Of a DNA stretch of 64,000 bases, positions 10,220 to 22,842 are shown piece by piece. Every line of letters begins with the position of its first letter. The stretch's first letter is position 1. The stretch is from Piscicola geometra. Its lineage: Eukaryota; Annelida; Clitellata; Hirudinida; Piscicolidae. The translations under genes were made by a program, and so were the position numbers. A model generated the notes under the pieces. That model did not search any database. It saw only the letters and a program-made list of their open reading frames with translations, and was not told where the DNA came from. The stretch lies in the NCBI GenBank assembly GCA_943735955.1, contig OX030961.1, forward strand, positions 876,001 through 940,000. Reading direction: 5' to 3'.

Positions 10220-10943
10220 GAGCGACATCTGTCCACGGCCAACAAAACATGAATTGCCTCTTGTTCATAAAAGACGCATTCAACAACCTCAAGTTCTTAA
10301 TCGACACTGGTGAAGAAGTAAGCGTCATTCCTCCACCAGCCAATCATTCTCTCACCCCATCATCGTTCACGCTTCATGCAGCCAACAACTCCATCATCAA
10401 AACGTATGGACAGAAATCCCTGATGGTCAACCTCGGTTTACGCAGACAATTTCCCTGGATTTTTCACGTAGCCGACGTCAAGAAATCCATAATTGGAGCG
10501 GATTTTTTGTCTCATTTCAGTCTGGGGGTGGACATGTCTCGCCAACGCCTGGTGGACAACACAACAGCCTTGGCTGTCATCGGGTCAATCTCCAAGTCAG
10601 TGCCGACACAGATTCGAGTTGCGTGGTCATCTGTTGAGGCAGTAGCAAGACTTCTAGAGAGATACCCAACCATCAGCCGACCATCGAATTTCAACGAGGA
10701 GGTGCAACACAAGACGAGGCACAATATAATCACCAAAGGACCTCCTACGTTTCAAAAGCCACGCCGTCTGTCACCGGAGAAGTTGAAGCTTGCGAAAGCG
10801 GAGTTTGACCAATTGATCCAACTTGGCATAATAAGACCTTCATCAAGTCCGTGGTCTTCGCCGCTACACTTGGTACCGAAGACGTCTGGAGATTGGAGGC
10901 CATGCGGTGACTACCGTGCATTGAATAGTGAAACAACTCCAGA
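10195..10943 (+). pseudogene. Gypsy pol: protease and start of RT (truncated)
   Basis: Aspartic protease core '[13 protein letters not shown]' (family norm DTGA/S; here Glu follows Gly), then '[15 protein letters not shown]', the second protease motif. Next comes the pre-RT '[17 protein letters not shown]' and the first RT block '[19 protein letters not shown]' and '[11 protein letters not shown]'. The frame runs into the TCAA microsatellite at about 10944, so the catalytic YxDD, RNase H and integrase catalytic core are absent. Confidence 0.8.
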
Positions 10944-10946
10944 TAG

Positions 10947-11480
<534 letters not shown>

Positions 11481-11531
11481 ACTAATAATTTGTATAGCGC
11501 CCTTTACTAAGTGAACAAAAGCGCTCAGCCA

Positions 11532-13498
11532 TCACGTCCCAAACAAGTACGTCTTCAGGCCTCGACGGAAAGTTATGAGTGACTTAGTTGAAGTTAAAGA
11601 AGAAGGTAAAGAATTCCATAAAAGAGGACCACAGTAAGAAAAAGAACGTTTAGCGAAAGAGTGTTTAACTGGAAAACGAAAAGAACGATTAAAGGTGGAT
11701 GATCTTAGACCAGATTTAGGGGGTTGTTTAATTAGATTTTTAAGATAAATTGGAGCATTACAGTTATGAATTTTAAACATATTTAGGCATATTTTAAAAG
11801 TCACTCTAGATCTCAAAGGTAACCAATGTAACAAACGAAGATAAGGAGAAATGTGAGAAAACTTAGGAGCACGAGCAACAAGACGAGCAGCACAATTAAA
11901 GGTTTTATTTAGAGGAGCTAAAGTAGTATCAGGGAGACCATAGTAAAAAGAGTTGCAATAATCAATCCTGGACAGAACTAGAGAAGATACAAGAAGTTGT
12001 AGGTTAGGATCATCGAGAAAAGGAAGAAGCTGTTTAATACGACGAATGTGGAAGTAACAAGATTTAGAGACAGAGAGAATTTGAGGAGCTAAAGACAAGT
12101 TAGAATCACAAATAAAACCAAGGCTACGAATAGAAGATGAAGGGTTTAGAGAAAGTGAAGAGGGGGGAGGCAAAACTAAAAAAGGAAGAGATAGTAAAGA
12201 CTTTGATTCTTTATTGAAATATATGAGTTCAAATTTGTCCGGATTAAGTTTGAGAAACATAGAAGAAGCCCAAGAGATTATAGATTGAAGACAGAGAGTT
12301 ATTTTATTAACAGTAAGGTCAAGAGAAGAGTCAGTAAAAGATGTATAAATATAGGAGTCGTCAGCATAAATTTGACTGTTTAGAGAAGATGACGAAATAA
12401 TATTAGGTAGTTCCGAGGTATAAAGAATAAAAAGTAAGGGACCAAGAATTGAGCCCTGTGGAACACCATAAGATAAAGAAACAGAAGAAGAACGAGAAGA
12501 TTCTATTGATACATAGGAAGTTCGCTCAGAAAGGTAGGATTTAAGCCAGATAAGAGAGGAACCAGAAATATTAAAAGAAGAGTCTAAAACATTTAATAAA
12601 AGCGTATGGTCGACAGTGTCAAAAGCAGCTGAAAAGTCAAGGCATAAAAGAAGAGAAGAGGCATTAGAATCAGAAGTTAAAATAAGGTCATTATAGAGTA
12701 AAGCAGTTTAAGTGGAGTGGCCAATTCTGAAACCAGATTGAAAGGAAGGAAGAAGTGAGTTTTTTTCTCGATAGAAGGTTAATTGTTGAGAAATAACTTT
12801 TTCAAGGACCTTAGAAAGAAAGGAAAGGACAGGTCTATAACTGGATAAGGATGCAGGATCAAGAGAAGGCTTCTTTATTGTAGGAATAATAAATGAAGAT
12901 TTGAGGGCAGACGGAAATTTAGATGTAGACAAAAATAAGTTAACCAAATCCAAAACAATAGGATAGAATAAAAAAGAAAGTTCTTTAAAAAGGGTTGTAG
13001 GAATAAGATCTAGAGAACAAGAAGTGGGAGACATAGAATTAATTAGATTTGAAAGATGGTCCAATGTGACAGAAGAAAAGGATGATAATGATTCAGAAGT
13101 GAACTTAGTAAAAGATGGTGTAGGCCTATTGTTAGACGAAGATCTAATATTAGATATTTTATTAGTTAGAAATTCAAGATATTCATCAGGAGAGAAAGAT
13201 GGAGGAGGAGAGTTTTTATGTAAAAGTTTAGATAAAGAAGACCACCTATTTTTAGAATTGGAGGAAGAGATAATAGAATTTCTTAAAAACGAAGAGTGTT
13301 TATCAAAAAGGAGAGTACGATAAGAAGAGAAACAATTTTGCCATTTATTCAAACAGGATACAGAAAGAGTAGATCGATAAATTCGTTCATACTTGCGAAC
13401 TAGTCGCTTAGAAGTCGTGCACTCACAATCATACCATGGGGATTTTTTAGAGATCCACTCCCGACATAGCAAGTTACGTCTCACGTTTAAAGGATCCA
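11532..13498 (-). pseudogene. LINE-B reverse transcriptase (broken)
   Basis: N-terminal part 13498-12708: 'SKKSPWYDCECTTSKRLVRK', 'SLDLIPTTLFKELS', 'FIIPTIKKPSLDPASLSSYR', 'SFQSGFRIGHST', then a stop at 12708. The central part (about 12700-12260) encodes the 'FSAAFDTVDH', 'GVPQGSILGPLLF' and 'YADDS' blocks in broken frame. C-terminal part 12260-11532: 'LKLNPDKFELIYF', 'RIDYCNSFYYGLP', 'LHWLPLRSRVTFK', 'LLWNSLPSSL', 'FRRGLKTYLFG'. This order is characteristic of CR1/L2-group RT. Endonuclease absent. Confidence 0.8.
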
Positions 13499-13951
13499 AT
13501 GAGAAACATCAAAGCAGAGCCACCAAGGGAACAACAAACTACAAGCTACATCCCAAAAGACCTTCTAACCACACCAAAAGTTTTCGTTCGTGTGGACTCG
13601 CATAGACAACCGCTTCAGTCTCCATACGAGGGTCCTTACGTCGTTCTTGAGAGAAGAACAAAATATTTTGTCTTAGAAAAGAACGGGCGTAGAGACACCG
13701 TCTCAATCGACAGGCTCAAACCCGCATTTCTTTCGAATGCTAGCTCCACTGACAATACACCAGCGGCACCCAGCATTCCAATTCTCAATCCACCAACAAC
13801 AACGACTACCAGTTCATCGGACGCCCCGAATACTCAACAGCCACCTCCAATCCACCCAAGGTCCGGCAGAAGGGTGCATTGGCCAAAAATTTGGCAGATT
13901 ACGCAACTTGACTCATCCATTGGTCTATCAACCGTCCATCAAACATGCTAA
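13499..13951 (+). pseudogene. Gypsy integrase C-terminus
   Basis: 'PPREQQTTSYIPKDLLTTPK', 'FVRVDSHRQPLQSPYEGPY' and 'DTVSIDRLKPAFL' match the C-terminal DNA-binding/GPY-F-like tail of invertebrate Gypsy integrases. A Thr/Ser/Pro-rich extension ends with 'RSGRRVHWP' and a stop at 13949-13951. The catalytic DDE core is missing. It restarts immediately after LINE-B. Confidence 0.8.
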
Positions 13952-14141
13952 CCAAGTCTTCATCATCATTTTCAGCACTACCCACTTCTTCTCGTCGTCA
14001 TCTTCGTTTCTCTTGCATCATCACTCGCTTTTTTGAGTTCACAAAGATTGCAACATACACCACTGCAACAACAACAACAGCAACTCTACTGCATACCCAC
14101 AACCTCCACGCGGTGCGGTAGGGGGCGCTCGCGCCTCAAAT

Positions 14142-15335
14142 GTGGGTACTTTGTCCACCCTGCCAGGCCAAACCAGGTTTTTTCCTCTAAAGACAATAGT
14201 GGCATTGGCCGCACTACTGTCTATGTTACAACAGGCCGAAGACATTGAGTCCAATCTTGGACCCAATATCAACAACAACAATAAATGCTCTGTGTGCGGT
14301 AAAACCATCCGAGTCAACACACGCCCAATACTGTGCTCAGTTTGCCATCATCCAGCACATGCGACCTGCTCACACCTATCACGAAACCAAGTTGCCCTCT
14401 CTCAACAATGGAAATGCCCTAAATGCAATGACCAGACCCAGAGCGTCAGCAACTCCCAAACGTCAACAAACGCCACAAGCCCTTTGTTTAGCCAACCACA
14501 TCTGCAATGCTCACACTGTGGCAACACCATCAGGAGAGGCACCTTACCAATCCAATGCGTGCAGTGCAAGGGCAATTTCCACAAAACGTGCTCAGGAATA
14601 AGCAGGCAACAAACTCCAGCTGAGTGGAGCTGCGACAGTTGCACTTCAACCCAGCAGACTGGCCCCTCCGACACACCGCAAGTGGCGCATCCTACGCAGC
14701 AGCCCAACCCACCAACTCAACACACGCACAAACAACCATGCCCAAGTTGCGGGAAAACTGTTAGAGCAGGCAAGATACCCCTCATATGTGCCGTGTGCAA
14801 AAAGACGCACCACTTCAAGTGTGCAACACAACCAAGGCCAACACTCAAGGACATGCGCCTCAAAAGGACATGGAGCTGCCAGAGATGCGACGATCGAGCA
14901 AGTCAAGCGACTACTCCAATCCAGCTGCAAAAGCACGAAGGCTCAATCAAGCAACCTGTAATCAAAGCAACAAAAGACACAGTGTTGGTGATCCAGTGGA
15001 ACTGCGACGGCATATGGAGCAAAAAAGACGAGCTCGAAGAATGGTTGCATCGCAAAGTCCCCGACATCGTCATGCTCCAAGAGACCAAACTCCTGCCAAA
15101 AGACCGAACGCCGATTTTCCACGACTATAACATTGAGAAGCTTGATCGACAGCATGCGAGACAAGGCTGCGAGACACGTGGTGGAGGGCTGATTACCCTA
15201 ATAAGAAAAGGAATCCCGTATGACCGCACAGCCGAACTGTCCGCATCCACAATCGAACTTTTCAGCGTAGTTGTGCTCAACAGAGACAAAGAAATCTGCT
15301 TCACAAACATCTACTGCCCACCAAACAGCAGATGA
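14142..15335 (+). pseudogene. PHD-LINE ORF, 5' part: three PHD-like fingers + endonuclease
   Basis: Three tandem C4HC3-type fingers: 'CSVCGKTIRV...CSVCHHPAHATC...CPKC', 'CSHCGNTIRR...CVQCKGNFHKTC...CDSC' and 'CPSCGKTVRA...CAVCKKTHHFKC...CQRC'. They are followed by the endonuclease start 'LVIQWNCDGIWSKKDELEEW', 'PDIVMLQETKL', 'RGGGLITLIRKGI' and 'FTNIYCPPN', then a premature stop at 15333-15335. PHD fingers bind histone tails or RNA in host proteins; in a LINE they may help target or bind the template (inference). The true start is uncertain; position 14142 is a GTG. Confidence 0.8.
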
Positions 15336-15359
15336 TCATCGTGAACAGAAGCCAGCGTT

Positions 15360-16963
15360 TCATTTTATGCCGGTACCACAAGAAGGCATCATCGCAGGTG
15401 ACTTCAACGCTCACAACCCACTGTGGGACCCCGTATCGCCAGCGATGTCAGAGACACATTGCTCCAGGAATGGGTTGACAACAACAAGCTTCTCGTGGTG
15501 AACGACGGTGCACCGACGAGGTTCTCGAGGAGCAGCACCAAGCCCTCAACACCTGACGTCACCATCTGCCACAGCAGCAAAGCCCACCAGATTCAATGGA
15601 GCACCGACAATGCCCTCTCGTCAGACCACATCCCGATCATCATCCGTTGGTTCGACAGATGTCTAGCTGGGAAACCCGTCAGATAATAGAAGTTCAACTA
15701 CTCCAAGGCTAATTGGAATGGTTTCTCCAACTCAGTTGATGATGCAATGTCAGGATTGACACGAACCAACCAGTGAAGCTCTTCTACAACAAGTGGTGTA
15801 GCACCGTCCTAGAATCGGCTGAAACCTTTATTCCTAAGAAGAAAAGAAGGCTAAGCTTCATTCCCTGGATGACGACCCAAATAGAAAAAGCCATCAGGGT
15901 CAGAAACAGAGCAAGGTCACATGAACCTGACAGACACAAGTGGAAAGAAGCAGACGATCGGCTCAAGGTGCTCATACTTGAAGCAAAAGGGCGCATCTGG
16001 AGATCTAAGCTTGACAAGATTGAAAAATCTAAGGACCCAGAGCAAGCGTGGCGGTTGATCAAGAACCTGAGAGGAGACCCTGTTACATCCGTAGACAAGT
16101 CCATCACTTACAAAGGCCGCATTTGCATCACAAGCAAATCGCGTGCAAACGCATTCATCCAGGAATACGCAAGCATCGGCCAAGTCAAGAGTGACAAGGA
16201 GCATAGGAAAACCAAGGTCGCCATCAATCTGAGTCTCAACTTCACCAGCTCGATATCCGAGCAAGAGATCGAGAAGGCATTTACGATGTTTGAGCTCCAG
16301 CAAGGAATCCACTCCATCTCCGCAGGCAAAGCCCCCGGAGCTGACAACATCAGCAGCGACATTATTAAACATCTGCTGGAATCGCAGCGAGTGCCCTCAG
16401 CAATGGCAGGATGCCATCATCATCCCAATCCTGAAACGTGGCAAAAACCCTGCTGATGTGCCAAGCTACCACCCGATCAGCCTTACCTCAGTGGTGGGGA
16501 AGCTCCTGGAAAAGATGATAAAAGCAAGAATTATGTGGTGGTTGGAGAAGAAGCAGATACTGAGCGACAACCAGTCGGAACAATGCCTACGTCTCACGCA
16601 AACAGTCAGTGATGGGTTCTAGACAAAACCTTCGCAACGCACCATTTTCACTCAGTACGACTACAGCCGAGCCTTTGACACAGTTTGGAGAGAACGGCTG
16701 CTCAACAAAATGGTCGACATGGGCATCCCCCCTCGTTTCATTGCTTACATCAAAGGGTGGTTTGTCAACCGTCGAGCTAGGGCAAAGTACAATGGAACCA
16801 TCAGCAAGCCAGGAGTATTCAGGGCTGGACTACCTCAAGGAGCAGAATTGTCGCCCATACTCTTCGTCATCTACATAAACGACCTCCTCGGCAGGTTTAT
16901 GGCAGACTCGACGGTGTGTGCTTTTGCTGACGACTTAGCAATAGCACGCACGGGTAGGACAAG
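15360..16963 (+). pseudogene. PHD-LINE endonuclease end and RT (several frameshifts)
   Basis: Frame-hopping homology: 'GDFNAHNPLWDP', 'DVTICHSSKA', 'SSDHIPIIIRW' (endonuclease SDH box), then 'KKRRLSFIPWMTTQIEKAIR', 'SAGKAPGADNISSDIIKHL', 'YHPISLTSVVGKLLEKM', 'GIPPRFIAYIKGWFVNRRA', 'AGLPQGAELSPILFVIYIND' and the catalytic 'CAFADDLAIAR'. At least four frameshifts lie between 15330 and 16970, so no RT could be made. Confidence 0.8.
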
Positions 16964-18604
16964 ATGAAGATCCAGGCAGAACTCCAAATAGAAATCAACA
17001 AAGTTCAGGATTGGAGTTCGGTAAACCGCCTCGCCCTAAACTACAACAAGTGCTCGAGCAGCTTCTTTTCCACAGCAGTCTCCGAACACAATTGGCAACC
17101 GTCGCTCACCATCAACAACCTCCCTCTCCCGTTCGAACCGAACCCGACCTTTCTTGGAGTCAAATACGACAGACTCTTGCACTTTGACCATCACACAGAC
17201 ATGATAGTGGACATGGTAAGGAAACGGGGCAACATCATCCGCAATCTCGGGGGAACGGAGTGGGGATGGAAGAGAGCTGGGCTAAGAAGTGTGTACTGTG
17301 CACTGCAAAGGAGCATAATGGAATACGCCAGCCCAGCATGGTCACCTTGGACCCCAAAAACCCACATCGCCAAGATTGAGAGGGCCCAACTTCGTGCTGC
17401 CAAAATCCTCACCTGTCTCACAGCAACAACGCCCTCTGAAACAGTCCTCGTGGAAGCAGACCTCGCCAACATGGAGACGAGGTTTGATCAAGCTTCCCTC
17501 AAAAGAGCTGTTAAATGGGTGAGCTACAAGCAGGAAGACTGGAGGAAGGCACTTGCAGAGAGACATGTCCCCAAGAAGCTGAAACAAAACAGCTGGAGGG
17601 CCAAATTCCTTCACCAAGCAAAGGCACTGCTCCCAGAAGACCCACTGCACGAAGCGGTATACGAGCCCAAGCCGCCTTGGTTCAACTTTCCTATCAACAT
17701 CAGCTACTCCAAATCCAGCAAGCACGACCATGACCTCATGCAACTGGAAGCAGCTAAAGATGCCATCTCTCAGGAAGGCGAAGCTGACTTTACCATCTAC
17801 ACTGACGGCTCGGTGCAAGGGGCGGCAAAGCATGGTGGTGCTGCGGTGGTGGTGTACCAAAAAGATCAGAAAGTAGTTACCTGGAACAAACCCACAGCAT
17901 ACAATAGTAACTCAATGAACACTAAAAGAATTGCGGTTGAGGAGGCTCTGAAATGGTTGAGTGAGAAAGAGGACTGGAGCATGGCAAAGATTGTGTGCGA
18001 TTGCAAGCCGCTTCTTTTGCTAATGGCATCCAACTCTCTCTCCTCCCATCGAATTTTAGAGCTAACTGCACAGTGTGCCAACCTGAACAAAAACGTCCTC
18101 TTCATCTGGGTGCCAAGCCACTGCTATCTGATCGGAAACGATGAGGCTGATGCAGAAGCAGCTACAGGAAGCAGATCACAGCCAACCCCCTTAAACCAAG
18201 ACCTATCAAGAACAGGGATCTGCCAAGCAGTCACAAGCCACAGACCTCAAGAACATTACTTCAGTAACGACAGACTGAATGGCATATACAAAGGTAGGCT
18301 CAAGAAAGCTGAGGAGCTTACCAAACTTGCTCGCACCAACCTGAGCAGGTTCCGTACTGGGCACCACCCGGCGATCAGAGCCTACAGATGTAGAGTTGGT
18401 CTAAGCCAAGAAGACCTGTGCAGACTCTGCAAGACAGCCCAAGAGACAACAACTCATCTCTGGACATACTGCACAGCCTTGGAACCAGATAGGGCAGTAC
18501 ACGGGCTGGGCAGGAACACAAGAGAACTGTTTCAAGAGCCTGGCAGGACAGCGCAGCTGGTTGAGATTATCCTCTCCAGTCTGCTAAACAACACAACGAA
18601 CTAA
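16964..18604 (+). pseudogene. PHD-LINE RT C-terminus and RNase H
   Basis: An open 546-residue stretch without its N-terminal RT. It includes the RT thumb 'LALNYNKCSSSFFS' and 'PTFLGVKYDRLLHFDHH', then an RNase H domain: 'FTIYTDGSVQGAAKHGGAAV' (first catalytic Asp), 'KRIAVEEALKWL' (Glu), 'KIVCDCKPLLLLM' (Asp) and 'FIWVPSHCYLIGNDEADAEA' (final His/Asp). It ends with the 'CRLCKTAQETTTHLWTYC' finger. RNase H would remove LINE RNA during reverse transcription. Confidence 0.85.
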
Positions 18605-18699
18605 AACAACAACAACAGCAACTATTGCATCAACAAAATTCACAACTTGACAATATTTTTTGCTTCTTCGTTCGCCAGTACTCTCTGGTGAGGGAGTAT

Positions 18700-18819
18700 T
18701 GTAGCGGCCTACAAATAGACATGCACATGCACACGTTCTCACCAGACAGGAAGTCCTGGGCATGCCCCTTGCTAACGTACTAATAGTACGTTGTGTCTCT
18801 GAACTCTTAACTCGTAATA
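18700..18819 (+). repeat. 3' LTR of the Gypsy-like element
   Basis: Begins TGTAGCGGCC and ends AACTCGTAATA, like the 5' LTR but about 30 bp shorter. The purine-rich GGTGAGGGAG just upstream is a plausible polypurine tract. It is followed by the target repeat CGCT. Confidence 0.85.
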
Positions 18820-18839
18820 CGCTATATTCAAAAGTCAAA

Positions 18840-18900
18840 AGCAATCAATCAATCACATTTGTATAGCGTTTTTTATCTCATCAAAAAGCGCTTTCAAATA
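18840..18900 (-). mobile_element. LINE 3' tip with short (TCAA) tail
   Basis: CAATCAATCAATCA, then TTTGTATAGCG and AAAAAGCGCT, as in the LINE-B 3' UTR. Only the tip is present. Confidence 0.6.
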
Positions 18901-18941
18901 AATTTGGTAAATAAAAGGGTTTTTAGACCCCTACCAATATA

Positions 18942-19130
18942 AATGGGTTAATCCAGATTCGACTACAGACTTTGTGTCTTTTCATAATTAAATGTGTAAT
19001 AATAAAAAAATAAATATTAAATATGCCCATGTATGTATTATACATTAAAAAATATTTTCAAGCACAAGACTTGAATTAATCTTTTTAAAATAATTGAATA
19101 GTTTTTCGGACACTGAAACTAAGTAGTACT
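18942..19130. mobile_element. Partial copy of the 4951-6244 TIR element
   Basis: TGGGTTAATCCAGATTCGAC and following bases match the inverted right end of the 4.95-6.24 kb element through about 180 bp (ACAGACTTTGTGTC, CATGTATGTATTATA, TTAATCTTTTT, ATAGTTTTTC). Only one end is present. Confidence 0.65.
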
Positions 19131-20789
19131 ATTATTCTATAGGTATTGGGAGATCAGCAATTAAATCTCATCTAAAGAACGGTATAAAATGTTGTGTAGT
19201 TGTCTTTATTTTTAATATTGCACAATCGTTTCTAGAATAGAGGTCGGACATGGACGATTTTTCATTCCCGGTCCCGTCCCGTTCCCGAAATTTTTTCCCG
19301 TCTCGTCCCGTCCCGTTCCCGAAATTTCTTTTCCCGTCCCGTCCCGTTCCCGAAACTTTTTGACCCGGTCCCGACCCATTCTCCAAAAATTTGTTTATTT
19401 ATTGATTTTTGCTGCCGTTTTCACAGGTCCCAAACTTGCTAGTCCTAAAATTTCTTAACATTTATTATTTGAAAGTCAGAAAATATTCTTTTTCCAAAAA
19501 TACAAAACACGATTTAAATTTCAAATATATATTGAAATGAAAGTATTGTTTTTAAGTCATTCAATCAAGTCTTTATTGCTTTTCACCGTTAAACCGTCAA
19601 AAGTTTCTGATTTCAAATTTGGTGATCTTGGGTCTGAAATTTCAACATGTTTAAAAATTCCGTTCTACATGGAATAGAACTTGCAGGTATACTAAAAATA
19701 ATTTGGCTTCTTCTAGTAGTATTGGAAAAAAGTTCATTTTACTCCAATGAATTAAACATCTTTATAATCTTCAATTTTGGTAGGACGTAATTGTGAATAT
19801 TTGTACAATTCATCCTCTTCTGAATTTTTTTCTTCGTTCATTATTATTAATTCCACAATAATGTTAGAAATATGTTTTTTGACAACATTCCTATTCTCCA
19901 CAACTTCGAAAATAAAATGATTCGTATAATTTGATAGTATAAAAATTGTATTATAATTTTTACATTTTAAAAACTAAGATAATAGGTCTAAATAACCATC
20001 ATTTGTTTTTTTTTCTCAACGGCACTGCAGCTTGATCTGGCTGTACAAAATGGAATTAAATGTTCTCTAATGAGAGTCTTGGTATTTATTTCTTTTCTAT
20101 CCCAAACTCTTTTGAATTATTCTTTCAAACTGGGGGATCCAACAGACATGCTGCCATATGAATAAGATCAATGGGCATCTTTTCTTTTGTTGAAATGATC
20201 AACTGAACAATCAACTAGAAATTAATAATTCAAATTCAAAGTATGAATTTATAAAATAAAAATAATATAACTGATCATTTTGATTTAATCTGACAAGTTT
20301 TCATCATCACCCATTTGTTCTAATCTCTCTAATATTTGGACTCGCCATAACAACTTCAAATGTAATGTTGGAGATTTTTACATTGACAACGCAATGGTGG
20401 CTTCGTTATGGGATGCAGTCGATTCACCCCTTAACTGATTCACCCCATAACCGATTCACCCCATAACCGATTCACCCCATAACCGATTCACCCCATAACC
20501 TATTCACCCCTTAACCGATTCACCCCATAACCGATTCACCCCTCAACCCATTCACCCCTTAAAATAGTATAAACGGACTTTATTTTTTATAGGTATTTTG
20601 TTATAAAAATAAAAAAAAATTATTATTTTTTAAATAATGAAAACTATAATTTTTCAAATAAATGAAAAACTATGAAAAATTATAAAACGAATAAATAAAT
20701 TTATTTAAAAAGATAAAATAAATGGCAAATTATTTTTTTAAATTATAAAATATATCTAAAAAATATATAAAAAATTATAAATATTTAAA

Positions 20790-21100
20790 AAATTATAAAA
20801 CAAATAGATAATTATAAAATAAATAGATAATAATAAAATAAATAGATAATTATAAAATAAATAGATAAATATAAAATAAATAGATAATTATAAAATAAAT
20901 AGATAATTATAAAATAAATAGATAATTATAAAATAAATAGATAATTATAAAATAAATAGACAATTATAAAATAAATGGATAATTATAAAATAAATAGATA
21001 ATTATAAAATAAATAGATAATTATAAAATAAATAGATAATTATAAAATAAATAGATAATTATAAAATAAATAGATAATTATAAAAAAAATTGATAATTAT
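20790..21100. repeat. AT-rich tandem array (~19 bp, ATTATAAAATAAATAGATA)
   Basis: About 16 copies of ATTATAAAATAAATAGATA, with minor variants at the edges. It lies inside the left half of the foldback-like element. Confidence 0.9.
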
Positions 21101-21114
21101 AAAATAAATAAATA

Positions 21115-21550
21115 ATTATAAAATTTGAAAAAATTATAAAATAAATAAATAAAATTATAAAATAAATAAATAAAATTATAAAATAAATAAATAAAATTAT
21201 AAAATAAATAAATAAAATTATAAAATAAATAAATAAAATTATAAAATAAATAAATAAAATTATAAAATAAATAAATAAAATTATAAAATAAATAAATAAA
21301 ATTATAAAATAAATAAATAAAATTATAAAATAAATAAATAAAATTATAAAATAAATAAATAAAATTATAAAATAAATAAATAAAATTATAAAATAAATAA
21401 ATAAAATTATAAAATAAATAAATAAAATTATAAAATAAATAAATAAAATTATAAAATAAATAAATAAAATTATAAAATAAATAAATAAAATTATAAAATA
21501 AATAAATAAAATTATAAAATAAATAAAAAGTTATAAAATAAATAAAAAAT
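21115..21550. repeat. AT-rich tandem array (21 bp)
   Basis: About 19 near-identical 21-bp units (ATTATAAAATAAATAAATAAA). A derivative of the adjacent 19-bp array. The YNFIYLF-repeat ORF is an artefact of the 21-bp period. Confidence 0.92.
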
Positions 21551-21708
21551 GAATTGGTTTTGAAGAGAAAAAATATTTTTGTGTTTTTTGTCAAATAAAT
21601 AATTATTTCGGAGTTATTTTCAATTTATGATTCATGGAAAGAATAGAAGCCAGATTAACCTATTAAGTTAATAGTATTAACGAATTCTCCATTAATGGCG
21701 GTGTCTTC

Positions 21709-21973
21709 GCGAATTGCCGAAATACATATTGTCGAATAGTGTTTGTTGCCGAAAGCGAATTTATTAAAGTGTGTTGAATTGCCGAAATATATTTAATGAT
21801 ATTAAACGATTTATATATCTATGTGTAATAACTTATTTGATGAATTTAATTGAATATTGATTCATTAATTAATGAACTTAATTTAATTTTATATCAATTT
21901 TTTCAATCTTTTAACCAAAGATATTTGAAGTAACGGTTTTAACTATTATGTTGCATTACCAAGTACTTATATC

Positions 21974-22034
<61 letters not shown>

Positions 22035-22209
22035 GATTATAATGAAATCTTTAATTGCCAAAAATGAAATAAAAAAGTATTTAATTTGGATTTGAAAATT
22101 ACAGATTTTTTTATATTCGGCAATTCGTACTATTTAAAAAAAACCCTTTCGGCAATTCAGGCTTTTTAATATTTCGACTCATTCGGCAATTTGCATTTCG
22201 GCAATTCGC
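21709..22209. mobile_element. MITE-like element with GCGAATTGCCGAAAT termini
   Basis: The left end GCGAATTGCCGAAAT is inverted at the right end (ATTTCGGCAATTCGC at 22195-22209). Internal copies of the same motif (GAATTGCCGAAATATA at 21778, CGGCAATTCGTAC and CGGCAATTCAGG near 22120-22160) make the ends multi-layered. The centre includes an (AAT)n run at 21976-22032. No ORF. The target duplication is unclear. Confidence 0.6.
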
Positions 22210-22842
22210 ACTAGCACCTTAATGGCAGATATTCGTGTTTACTTTCAGTATGCTAGTGTACTTTTAACGGAAATTTTATTTTTTCGACAAATAAACAAGA
22301 TTTTCGACAAGTTTGGAACAAAACTAATTCAAAGTTCAAGATGTGAGATACGGGTAAGAATTGCCTAAAAACTGGGAAATGTGCAAAAATGTATAAATTC
22401 AGTAGGAGGGAGATATGTGCAGGATGGACAATTCAAGTCAACTGAGGGCAAAGAAAAGAGATAGGAAAGAGAAAAAAAGCACCGTTTTCATATGTCATTT
22501 AAAAATAGTCTGTTTATTCCTCACTTCCTAATCAATTCCTAATCAACTGCATGATCTGCCCCATGTTAAAAATTACCAATGTATGCTTCCTTTTACTTGC
22601 TAAAAAATTCAATTAACTCACAAAAAAATCATTCCTTAAGGTTCGTTTTGTCCAAAAGGCTGTCATAAAATACAACCCTAAAATGAATTGGTTGAATAAT
22701 AATAATAATAATTGTCATTTTTGTATAGCGCCCGGGCACGCAACTGAAGCGCTTTTACTGCGTCGTAATGCAATAAAGAAATAAAAATAATTATAATAGT
22801 AATGTTATGAAAAGGAGAGCAAAGAGTAGCATGGAGTAATTA

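Larger units (their letters stand above)
14086..18604 (+). mobile_element. PHD-finger LINE (endonuclease + RT + RNase H), inserted in Gypsy 3' region
   Basis: Full-length-looking non-LTR retrotransposon bounded by the perfect 19-bp direct repeat AACAACAACAACAGCAACT at 14067-14085 and 18605-18623. Because this repeat is low-complexity AAC sequence it may partly be tail rather than duplication. Order: three PHD-like zinc fingers, AP-endonuclease, RT, RNase H, and a C-terminal CxxC...HxxxC motif. The element ends right at its stop codon with essentially no 3' UTR. GC content is higher than in the surroundings. Confidence 0.8.

Noticed and set aside
13460..13498. Extension of Gypsy integrase upstream of 13499 ('SYVSRLKDP')
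   Set aside because: On the minus strand this stretch aligns with LINE-F ('PLN.R...SK.SP..D.EC'), so it is more likely LINE-B; the junction is uncertain by about 30 bp.
21097..21594. 165-aa YNFIYLF-repeat membrane protein
   Set aside because: A 21-bp AT-rich tandem array keeps the frame open; composition is only A and T bases.
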